Positions 55,393-62,337 of a DNA stretch of 64,000 nt are shown piece by piece. Every line of letters starts with the position of its first letter. Position 1 is the first letter of the stretch. The notes beneath the pieces were generated by a model. That model had not been told where the DNA came from. It worked only from the letters and a program-made list of their open reading frames with translations, and did no database searches. The translations under genes were made by a program, and so were the position numbers. The DNA is from Lewinellaceae bacterium (GTDB lineage: Bacteria > Bacteroidota > Bacteroidia > Chitinophagales > Saprospiraceae), in contig JADJSY010000016.1 of NCBI GenBank assembly GCA_016711435.1, forward strand, positions 62,001-126,000, written 5' to 3'.

Positions 55393-56808
55393 TTACATCA
55401 CCAAATTCCCCAGTCGCTTCAAGCCCATTTCAATCGCACTCGTATACGGCGCACCGAAACCGATGCGGATACAATGTGCAAACTGGTCGGACAAGCTGAA
55501 AAGCTGGCCCGGGGCAATGGCAATCTGTTGTCGCCGGGCACGGCGGTATACATCCAGGGCATTCACTTTCCGGGGCAATTCGATCCAAAGTACATAACCG
55601 CCCTGCGGCCTGGAGAGGCGGGTGCCCTCGGGGAAAAAGGTGGCAATAGCCTGGGAATAACGCAGGCATTGGGTATGCAGGGCTTTGCGCAAATGCCGCA
55701 AGTGGAGGTCGAACCTGCCGGTTTCACAAAACAGGGAAAGGGCTTCCTGGGTGGGTGTAGCGGTAGATAAACTATGCGTCAGTTTAAGTTGCCGCACCCG
55801 GCTCAGGAATTTTCCCGGCAGGCACCAACCCACGCGGTATCCTGGCGCCAGGGCTTTGGAAAAAGAACTGCAATACAGTACCATTCCCTGCCGGTCAAAA
55901 CTTTTGCAACTGCGCGGACGTGTTTTCCCAAAATACATCTCCCCGTAAATATCGTCCTCGACCAGCGGAATCCCGGCATCGGCCAGTAAACCGACCAGTT
56001 CTTTTTTCGCCGCATCTGGCATCACAGACCCGACCGGGTTGTTGAAATTCGGGATAAAAAGGCAGGCTGCTATGCGCCCGTTTTGAACGGCTGTTTTCAG
56101 ATAATCCAGATCGATGCCTGTTTCCGGGTCGACAGGTATTTCCAGCGCATGCAGGTGCAGCGATTTGAGCAGGTTAAAAATGCCAAAATAGGTCGGCGAC
56201 TCGATGGCCACCGTATCGCCCGGACGGGTCACGGCCTGCAGGCAGATCGACAAAGCCTCCATGCAGCCGTTGGTGATCACCACCTCGTCACTGCCAGGTT
56301 TGCCGCCCCACTTAAATGACAGTCGTGCCACCTGCCGCCGCAGGTTTTCACTGCCACTGGCGTCGGCGTACAGCAGGCAACTGCTTGGGCTGCGGCGCAA
56401 GGCTTCCAGCAGGCATTTGTTGAGTTTGGCAGAAGGCAACAAACTAATATCCGGCGCGGCCAGCGAAAACTGCATCACGCCCGATTCCGACATTTTTTCA
56501 TATACCTCGGAGATCATTTCTTCTACCGACCATTGGCGGTTGGGTTCGGGGTCGGCGGCAAAACGCGGCGCTGCAGATTTTGGTAAAAAACGCACATAAT
56601 ACCCCGATTTTGCACGCGCCTCTACCAATCCTTTACTTTCCAGGGCAGCATAGGCCTTGAAAGCAGTGCTGTGGCTGACGCCTTGTTCTCTGCACAAAGT
56701 TCTGACAGACAATAACTTGTCTCCTGATTTCAGTACACCGTTTTCAATCATGCTTTCGAGACGATCCGCCACCTGGTGGTACAAAAAATCTTCTTCCAGT
56801 AATCGCAT
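55393..56808 (-). CDS. MocR-type regulator (GntR HTH fused to aminotransferase domain)
   Basis: 471 residues from MRLLEEDFLYHQVADRL; longer frames upstream run through the divergent promoter. GntR winged helix at 1-80 (LSVRTLCREQGVSHSTAFKAY), then a fold-type I aminotransferase domain with NGCMEALSICLQ, PNFNNPVGS, VEDDIYGEMYFG and the PLP lysine in YCSSFSKALAPGYRVGW near residue 315. MocR proteins sense PLP or amino compounds and usually control a divergent gene; here that is the GNAT gene starting at 56902, 93 bases away. Confidence 0.9.
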   Translation of the reverse strand: MRLLEEDFLYHQVADRLESMIENGVLKSGDKLLSVRTLCREQGVSHSTAFKAYAALESKGLVEARAKSGYYVRFLPKSAAPRFAADPEPNRQWSVEEMISEVYEKMSESGVMQFSLAAPDISLLPSAKLNKCLLEALRRSPSSCLLYADASGSENLRRQVARLSFKWGGKPGSDEVVITNGCMEALSICLQAVTRPGDTVAIESPTYFGIFNLLKSLHLHALEIPVDPETGIDLDYLKTAVQNGRIAACLFIPNFNNPVGSVMPDAAKKELVGLLADAGIPLVEDDIYGEMYFGKTRPRSCKSFDRQGMVLYCSSFSKALAPGYRVGWCLPGKFLSRVRQLKLTHSLSTATPTQEALSLFCETGRFDLHLRHLRKALHTQCLRYSQAIATFFPEGTRLSRPQGGYVLWIELPRKVNALDVYRRARRQQIAIAPGQLFSLSDQFAHCIRIGFGAPYTSAIEMGLKRLGNLVM

Positions 56809-56901
56809 ATTGCAATCTGTTATGCTTAAAAAATAAAAAACTGCATCTGTTTTTGAACGGGCAAAACTATGACCTTTGCAGTTCCAAACAAAAAGAACGC
56901 T

Positions 56902-57408
56902 ATGAAAATGACTGACAAAGCAAGCCCAGAAAAATTGGACACAGAGCAACCCGTTGAAATCAGAGACTGGGAGCCCGCGTTTAGAGAGGCCTTTTTCCAA
57001 CTGAACAAAGCCTGGATCGAAGTGGATTTTCCCCTGGAGCCACTCGATATTGCGGTACTCAGCAACCCCGAAGATCATATCCTTAACAAAGGTGGCGCCA
57101 TTGTGGCAGCATTGATCGGTACGGAAGTTGTCGGTGTAGTGGCTTTGCGTCCATTTAAAGAAAACAGCATGGAACTCACCAAAATGGCCGTAGATACCCG
57201 CTGGCGGGGTCGCGGTATTGGCGAAAAACTGATGTACGCGATACTCCGGGTGGCACAGGAAAAAGGGGTTCCCAGGGTAGTGCTTTTTTCCAACTCCAAC
57301 ACCGCTGCCGCAGCTGTCAGGCTGTATTTCAAAGTGGGTTTTAAAGAAATTCCGCTGGAAGCCGGCGTTTACGACAGAGCCAATATAAAGATGGAATATA
57401 TATTGTGA
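56902..57408 (+). CDS. GNAT N-acetyltransferase, divergent from MocR gene
   Basis: 168 residues from MKMTDKASPE; an in-frame ATG at 56869 is possible but lies in the likely promoter (gacctttg). Core GNAT motifs are ELTKMAVDTRWRGRGIGEKLM (acetyl-CoA loop) and VVLFSNSNTAAAAVRLYFKVGF. The likely target of the divergent MocR regulator, by analogy with other MocR pairs (inference). Its TGA stop is the first unit of the gtgaatc/gtgagtc array of element A5. Confidence 0.88.
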   Translation: MKMTDKASPEKLDTEQPVEIRDWEPAFREAFFQLNKAWIEVDFPLEPLDIAVLSNPEDHILNKGGAIVAALIGTEVVGVVALRPFKENSMELTKMAVDTRWRGRGIGEKLMYAILRVAQEKGVPRVVLFSNSNTAAAAVRLYFKVGFKEIPLEAGVYDRANIKMEYIL

Positions 57409-57748
57409 ATCGTGAGTCGTGAGTCGTGAGAGGCTTCCCCTTTGGCATTTGATGGTATTTTGGATTGGTTTTTCAGGCCTGTAATCGTGAATCGTGTTTA
57501 GTGTGTGGTGTTTAGTGTTTCGAGGGCTTCGCGTTTGGCGTTTGTGGAAATTCGACCAAAATATTTACTGTTGCCAAACGCGAAGCCCCTAAACACTAAA
57601 CACCACACACTAAACACGATTCACGATTACAGGCCTGAAAAACCAATCCAAAGCCAATAGAGCAGCCAAACGGGATGCCTCTCACCTCTCACCTCTCACC
57701 TCTCACCTCTCACCTCTCACCTCTCACCTCTCACCTCTCACCTCTAAC
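57409..57748. repeat. Long palindromic element A5
   Basis: Fills the whole gap between two rightward GNAT genes. From the left: gtgagtc heptads that include the preceding stop; gcttcccctttggcatttg; the inner left arm ggattggtttttcaggcctg, taatcgtgaatcgtgtttag, ggcttcgcgtttggc; the loop 57540-57572; and the near-perfect complement of about 75 bp. The right end is about nine cctctca heptads ending in taac directly before ATG 57749. Its loop is the reverse complement of the A6 loop. Confidence 0.9.
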
Positions 57749-58168
57749 ATGACCATACATCTCGCCAAAACCCCCGAAGACATTGCCAAATGCACCCGTG
57801 CCATGCTCGAACTGCGCCCGCATGTGGCTGCTGAATCATTCGTCCCTTTGGTGCAGCAAATGATGCAGGAAGGTTATCAACTTGCCTTTATTGAAGAAAA
57901 TGGAGAAGCTGTTGCCGTCATTGGTTTCCGGTACCTCCAGTTTCTGTTTTGCGGCAAACATTTTTATATCGACGACCTGAGCACCCTGCCGGAAGCAAGG
58001 GGCAAAGGTTACGGTGGTATGTTGCTCGATTATGTAGCCGAACTTGCCCGCGCAGCCGGTTATGATGTCATCACGCTCGATTCGGGGCATCAGCGGCATA
58101 CGGCGCATCGCCTGTACCTGAATAAAGGATTTTCTATTTCCAGCCATCATTTTACCAAAAAAATGTGA
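57749..58168 (+). CDS. GNAT acetyltransferase
   Basis: 139 residues, a compact GNAT: AVIGFRYLQFLFCGKHFYIDDLSTL then EARGKGYGGMLLDYV as acetyl-CoA loop and AHRLYLNKGFSISSHHFTKKM at the end. Substrate unknown. Encoded between two long A elements: its ATG follows the A5 heptads by one unit, and its TGA is the start of the gtgagtggtgagag array of A6, so its whole flank on both sides is repeat. Confidence 0.88.
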   Translation: MTIHLAKTPEDIAKCTRAMLELRPHVAAESFVPLVQQMMQEGYQLAFIEENGEAVAVIGFRYLQFLFCGKHFYIDDLSTLPEARGKGYGGMLLDYVAELARAAGYDVITLDSGHQRHTAHRLYLNKGFSISSHHFTKKM

Positions 58169-58447
58169 GTGGTGAGAGGCGTTCCCTTTGGCTGCTCTAT
58201 TGGCTTTGGATTGGTTTTCAGGCCTGTAATCGTGAATCGTATTAAGGTGTGGTGTTTAGTGTTTCCGAGGGCTTCGCGTTTGGCAACAGTAAATATCTTG
58301 GTCGAATTTCCACAAACGCCAAACGCGAAGCCCCCGAAACACTAAACACCACACACTAAATACGATTCACCATTACAGGCCTGAAAACCAATCCAAGCCA
58401 ACAAACCAGCCAAAGGGACGCTCCACTCACGACTCACTACTCACGCT
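58169..58447. repeat. Long palindromic element A6
   Basis: Same family as A5 and A4. Left: gtggtgagagg, ttggctttggattggttttc, aggcctgtaatcgtgaatcg, gagggcttcgcgtttggc; loop 58285-58317 (containing cttggtcgaatttcc); right complement gccaaacgcgaagccccc through acaggcctgaaaaccaatcc. The right end is actcacgactcactactcac, leading within three bases to the PhzF ATG at 58448. Confidence 0.9.
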
Positions 58448-59248
58448 ATGAAACTACCCATCTATCAGGTCGACGCCTTTACCGACCACCTGTTTGGCGG
58501 AAACCCTGCCGCAGTTGTACCGCTTCAAATCTGGCTGCCCGATGAAACCATGCAATTGATCGCCCGCGAAAACAACCTGGCCGAAACGGCTTTTTTTGTA
58601 CCACTCGAAGGCCCCGACCAGTTTCATATTCGATGGTTCACGCCTACGATCGAGGTACAGTTGTGCGGACATGCGACGCTTGCTACGGCATACGTGGTGT
58701 TTAACTGCCTGAAAATCAATCAGTCAGATCAGGTTTCTTTTCAAAGCAAAAGCGGCTGGCTGCTGGTAAGCCGCAGAGACGATTTGCTGACACTTGACTT
58801 CCCTGTCGATCATCTTAAATCGGCCGTACTGCCGGAAGCCGCTCGGGAAGGGTTCAATATTTTGCCGGAAGCAGTCTGGATGGGCCGGGAAGATTATCTG
58901 CTCCTCTATCGCAGCGAAGCGGAAGTACTGGCACTGCAACCCGATTTTCGCAGCCTGGCCAAAGAACCTGTTCGCGGATTTATCGCAACTGCGCCCGGCG
59001 ATCATTCCGATTTTGTATCGCGCTGTTTTTTCCCCGCATCCGGTATCGACGAAGACCCGGTGACCGGTTCGGCGCATACCACGCTCACCCCGTTTTGGGC
59101 GGAAAAAACAGGTAAAACCACTTTTTCCGCCATCCAGGTCTCCGAGCGCCGCGGTTATTTGCAATGCAGCCTGGAAGGAGAACGGGTGCTGATTGCGGGC
59201 AAGGGGAAGTTGTATTTGGAAGGACATTTTTTTAGAGGTGAGAAGTAA
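58448..59248 (+). CDS. PhzF-family isomerase/epimerase-like protein
   Basis: 266 residues, near the family length. Starts MKLPIYQVDAFTDHLFGGNPAAVV. Marks: NNLAETAFF with the catalytic-type Glu, IRWFTPTIEVQLCGHATLATA, and the second-half GIDEDPVTGSAHTTL. The family comprises isomerases acting on small metabolites (PhzF in phenazine synthesis, many of unknown role). No phenazine genes are nearby. The last four residues (RGEK) are encoded by repeat units, so the end was reshaped by the adjoining element. Both flanks are palindromic elements. Confidence 0.92.
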   Translation: MKLPIYQVDAFTDHLFGGNPAAVVPLQIWLPDETMQLIARENNLAETAFFVPLEGPDQFHIRWFTPTIEVQLCGHATLATAYVVFNCLKINQSDQVSFQSKSGWLLVSRRDDLLTLDFPVDHLKSAVLPEAAREGFNILPEAVWMGREDYLLLYRSEAEVLALQPDFRSLAKEPVRGFIATAPGDHSDFVSRCFFPASGIDEDPVTGSAHTTLTPFWAEKTGKTTFSAIQVSERRGYLQCSLEGERVLIAGKGKLYLEGHFFRGEK

Positions 59249-59408
59249 ACAGTCCGGTCAGTGTCAAGTGCAAGTGCGAAGTGCAAGTGCGAAGTCCGTA
59301 GAGTACACCGTTTCACTTTTGGGAAACCCAAGTTTGAAACGGTGTACTCTACGGACTTGCACTTCTCTGACTTCGCACTGACACTTCGCACTTGTAACGG
59401 ACTTCGGA
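59249..59408. repeat. Palindromic element D3
   Basis: Between the convergent PhzF and antiporter genes. Units gtgcaa/gtgcgaa lead to the conserved core gaagtccgtagagtacaccg with its complement cggtgtactctacggactt; the loop contains ttgggaaaccc. On the right, further units (cttcgca, cttgtaa, cttcgga) run into and form the last codons of the antiporter gene. Same core as D1. Confidence 0.85.
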
Positions 59409-61301
59409 CTAATGACTTCGCACTTCGGACTGTTTTATCACCTCCCTTACATGTTCGCTATCCCAGCTCTGGTCGTTCATTTCGCTGTGGATATTGAGGT
59501 CATTCAGGAGCAGTTGTTCTTCCCATTCGATTTCTTCTTTCACCGAGAGGATATATTCTTTCAAATCGTGCCGTTTGGCGGCGAGTTTGACGAGCGCTTT
59601 TTCGTCGTACTGGATAAATTTCTGTCCCTGGCGGTTGGCTGTGTATTTTCTGAAACCTAAGTGAACCAACGCATCCACGCCGAGATGTACTGCCGTGTAG
59701 AGCGTTTCGCGGTAAACGTCATGGACGCCCATATCCATCAGTTCGTATGCATCATTGCGGTTTCTGGCGCGTGCCATGATCTTCAAATGCGGGAAATGTT
59801 CGCGCACCCGGCTGATCAGAAAGTTATTGGTCTCCGGTGAATCAATGGCGGCGATCAGTAAAGTGGCCTCTTCCAGACCGGCTGATTTGAGCAGTTCGAG
59901 TCGGGTAGCATCGCCGTAATAGACTTTGAAACCCATATTGCGCAACAATTCCACCCGATCGGGGTCACTGTCGACGATAGTGGCCTCGATTCCGTTGGCG
60001 CGCAGCAGTCGACCGATGGTGTTGCCGAAATGTCCGAAACCCGCCAGGATCACCTTGTTGCGCTGGTCGATGGTGTCGGCTTCGGGTTTGTCGGCCGCTT
60101 TGGGTATTCCGAAATAAGGCAGAATCCATTTGTCGTTGATCAGGAGCAGAAACGGGGTGGTAGCCATGGTAATCGCTACGACAGCCATCAATTTGGCATT
60201 CATGGCCGGATCTATGATGTTGATCTGTCCGATAAAAGAGAGCAGAACGAAGCCGAATTCACCGATCTGGCTCAGGCCGAGTGAAAAAAGCAGGTTCTGA
60301 TCGCGCCCCATTTTGCTGAAACGCCCGATAACGAACAATACAACAAATTTCACTGCCAAGACCAGCGCCGCCAGCATAGCAATGGTTACCGGGTCGTTTT
60401 TGATTTGATTAAAGTCGATCGTAGAGCCCACACTCACAAAAAACAGACCCAGCAGCAGGCCCTTAAACGGTTCGACATTACTTTCCAGTTCATGCCTGAA
60501 TTCGCTGTTCGCCAGCACCACGCCTGCCAAAAAAGCGCCGAGTGCGGGACTCAGCCCTACCACCTGCATGAGCGTGGCCACGCCGATGACGACAAACAAC
60601 GAAGAGGCCGTCAGGAGTTCCCGCAGCCCCGATTTGGATACATAACGGAGAAAAGGCACCACCAAAAAACGCCCCGCCAATAATATCAGGCCTACTGCCA
60701 GCACCACAGAGAGGCCCTGCAACCACGCCGGCTGCCCTTCCATTAAGGAACCATGCGCATCGGTCTGCGTGGTCGCCGGATCGATATTTCCCAAAAGAGG
60801 CAGCAATGCCAGAATAGGAATCACTGCAATATCTTGAAACAACAACACGGAAAAGGAGGCCTCTCCGGCGGTAGAGCGGGATAACTGTTTTTCTTTCAGG
60901 GTTTGTAACACGATGGCTGTGGATGACATGGAAAAAGCCAGCGCAATCGCCAGCGCACTTTGCCAGGACCATTGCAGCGTCAGCATGATCGGAAACAGCA
61001 ACAGGGTAGTTCCCAGCATTTGAGAAAGTCCCAGCCCGGTGATGGATTTGCGCATTTCCCAGAACGCCTTCGGGTCCAATTCCAGGCCGATCAGGAACAA
61101 CATCATGACCACGCCGAATTCGGCGGCGTGCATCAGATCCTGGCCGTTTTCGCCCACAAAACCAAGCCCGAACGGCCCAATGATGATGCCCGCCAGCAAA
61201 TATCCAATGATAGAACTCAGGCCTAATTTTTTAGCAAAAGGCACAAAAACAATGGCTGCACCGATAAAAACCAGTGCCTGTATCAAAAAAGAACTACTCA
61301 T
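59409..61301 (-). CDS. CPA2-family cation:proton antiporter with RCK domain (Kef-type)
   Basis: 630 residues. Residues 1-385 hold about 12 membrane segments of the Na+/H+ exchanger family (KLGLSSIIGYLLAGIIIGPFG, VMMLFLIGLELDP, SSTAIVLQTL). A TrkA-N (RCK) nucleotide-binding domain follows at about 410-530 (KVILAGFGHFGNTIGRLL, IVDSDPDRVELLRNMGFKVYYGDATR). It is an inner-membrane K+ efflux/H+ antiporter of the KefB/KefC type. The preceding flavodoxin-like gene overlaps its start by four bases, as in kefF-kefC. The last seven residues (QSEVRSH) come from D3 heptads. Confidence 0.92.
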   Translation of the reverse strand: MSSSFLIQALVFIGAAIVFVPFAKKLGLSSIIGYLLAGIIIGPFGLGFVGENGQDLMHAAEFGVVMMLFLIGLELDPKAFWEMRKSITGLGLSQMLGTTLLLFPIMLTLQWSWQSALAIALAFSMSSTAIVLQTLKEKQLSRSTAGEASFSVLLFQDIAVIPILALLPLLGNIDPATTQTDAHGSLMEGQPAWLQGLSVVLAVGLILLAGRFLVVPFLRYVSKSGLRELLTASSLFVVIGVATLMQVVGLSPALGAFLAGVVLANSEFRHELESNVEPFKGLLLGLFFVSVGSTIDFNQIKNDPVTIAMLAALVLAVKFVVLFVIGRFSKMGRDQNLLFSLGLSQIGEFGFVLLSFIGQINIIDPAMNAKLMAVVAITMATTPFLLLINDKWILPYFGIPKAADKPEADTIDQRNKVILAGFGHFGNTIGRLLRANGIEATIVDSDPDRVELLRNMGFKVYYGDATRLELLKSAGLEEATLLIAAIDSPETNNFLISRVREHFPHLKIMARARNRNDAYELMDMGVHDVYRETLYTAVHLGVDALVHLGFRKYTANRQGQKFIQYDEKALVKLAAKRHDLKEYILSVKEEIEWEEQLLLNDLNIHSEMNDQSWDSEHVREVIKQSEVRSH

Positions 61302-61903
61302 AAGGCTGCTCTGGTGGCTAAAAAGTGATGTATGGTAGGGTATTGCGCCCAGTCGGTGGCTGAATGGTCATCCGAATGCAGGCTATCTAGCAGTTCGCCC
61401 AGCGCCACACGAAAAACCAGTAGCGTGGCCTCATCGAGGCGATGTGTGCCATGCACCACAAAAGGCGGCAAATACTGCATCTTACAGAGTCGGGCGGTTT
61501 GTTCAAAAGGGCGTAAAAACTCCTGAATCGTGTAGCGGTTGCTACCGTCATGCTGATACACCGCTTCCGAACCGCCCGAAGTGATGACCTGGATCAGTTT
61601 TTTGCCCCGCAAAGCCGTGCCGCCGGGGCCATAAGCCCAGCCGACCGTCAGCACCATATCGATCCACTGTTTGAGCAAAGGCGGACAACTGTACCAATAC
61701 AAGGGGTGGTGCCAAATGATAATGTCGTGTTCGAGTAGCAACTGTTGTTCCCGTTCAATATCGACGTCAAAGAGTGGGTATTCTTCGTACAGGTCGTGAA
61801 AAGTACAGGCCCCATGTTGCTGGTAAGCCGAAATCAGCGCCTTGTTGGCGCGCGAGCGTTCGAGCAGGGGATGGGCAAAAAGAACAAGTATTTTACCGGC
61901 CAT
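61298..61903 (-). CDS. KefF/KefG-like NAD(P)H quinone oxidoreductase
   Basis: 201 residues of the flavodoxin-like NQO1/KefF family: KILVLFAHPLLERSRANKAL, IIIWHHPLYWYSCPPLLKQWIDMVLTVGWAYG, LIQVITSGGSEAVYQ. Known KefF proteins bind the Kef antiporter, activate it and reduce quinones with FMN. The ATGA overlap with the antiporter gene and the family match make it the ancillary subunit. The ATG is directly preceded by half-element G3. Confidence 0.9.
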   Translation of the reverse strand: MAGKILVLFAHPLLERSRANKALISAYQQHGACTFHDLYEEYPLFDVDIEREQQLLLEHDIIIWHHPLYWYSCPPLLKQWIDMVLTVGWAYGPGGTALRGKKLIQVITSGGSEAVYQHDGSNRYTIQEFLRPFEQTARLCKMQYLPPFVVHGTHRLDEATLLVFRVALGELLDSLHSDDHSATDWAQYPTIHHFLATRAAL

Positions 61904-61906
61904 GTG

Positions 61907-61962
61907 TAGTTATCCGTTATTAGTTATTGGTTATCAGGGTTGATAATCAAGCATTTGCAAAG
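61907..61962. repeat. Half-element G3 upstream of the KefF-like start
   Basis: Forward units gttatcc/gttatta/gttattg, then gttgataatcaagcatttg. On the minus strand this places ataacta-type heptads directly before the ATG at 61903, as G2 does at 45300. The aatcaagcattt tail is shared with G1 at 12780. Confidence 0.6.
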
Positions 61963-62054
61963 AATTTAATCCAATTTTTTTTGTTTACTTCGCGCCACCG
62001 GGTTTTGTGCACAGGCTTAGCCGAGAGCTTGTGTCAAAAGGCCCAGCGGGCCTA

Positions 62055-62112
62055 TATCTTTGTAGTAACGCCAAAGAAAATTCCAGCCGGCCCCGCGTGC
62101 TGCGGGGCCGGC
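62055..62112 (+). promoter_or_regulatory. -7 box followed closely by a strong GC hairpin
   Basis: TATCTTTG at 62055-62062 matches TAnnTTTG exactly. From 62086 an 11-bp perfect stem (gccggccccgc / gcggggccggc) with a 5-base loop follows, then atctttat. A transcript from this promoter would begin about 17 bases before the hairpin. It may be a short RNA, a leader for the M1 peptidase gene, or chance. In the 434-base gap between divergent genes no other gene is visible. Confidence 0.35.
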
Positions 62113-62229
62113 ATCTTTATAGTCATCGTTTCAAAAAACCAGTCATTAACCAACTTTGATCGCCTGCTCGTCTACAATCTTTTCAGAGATCGACGGCGCT
62201 GTTTTACCTTCGCGGTGATCTTGGGCGAG

Positions 62230-62337
62230 TTTGATGGTTTGAAAGGTTTGATGGTGTGAGGTGGTACCTCGGTAGTTCCACCTCAACCATCAAACTTTTC
62301 AAACTATCAAACCATCCAACCATTCAAACCATTCCAT
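62230..62337. repeat. Palindromic element E2 ending at the M1 peptidase ATG
   Basis: Left gtttgatggtttgaaaggtt, centre gaggtggtacctcggtagtt with ccacctc, right caaccatcaaac and accatccaaccattcaaacc, ending attccat directly before ATG 62338. Same octamer family as E1. It forms the whole 5' leader next to the start codon. Confidence 0.75.

Noticed and set aside
57670..57748. Tandem cctctca units as a CRISPR array
   Set aside because: Units are 7 bp with no spacers and no cas genes nearby; they are short tandem repeats forming an element arm.
61927..62259. 110-aa open frame in the gap before the M1 peptidase
   Set aside because: Covers half-element G3, the GC hairpin and part of E2; no start signal or domain.
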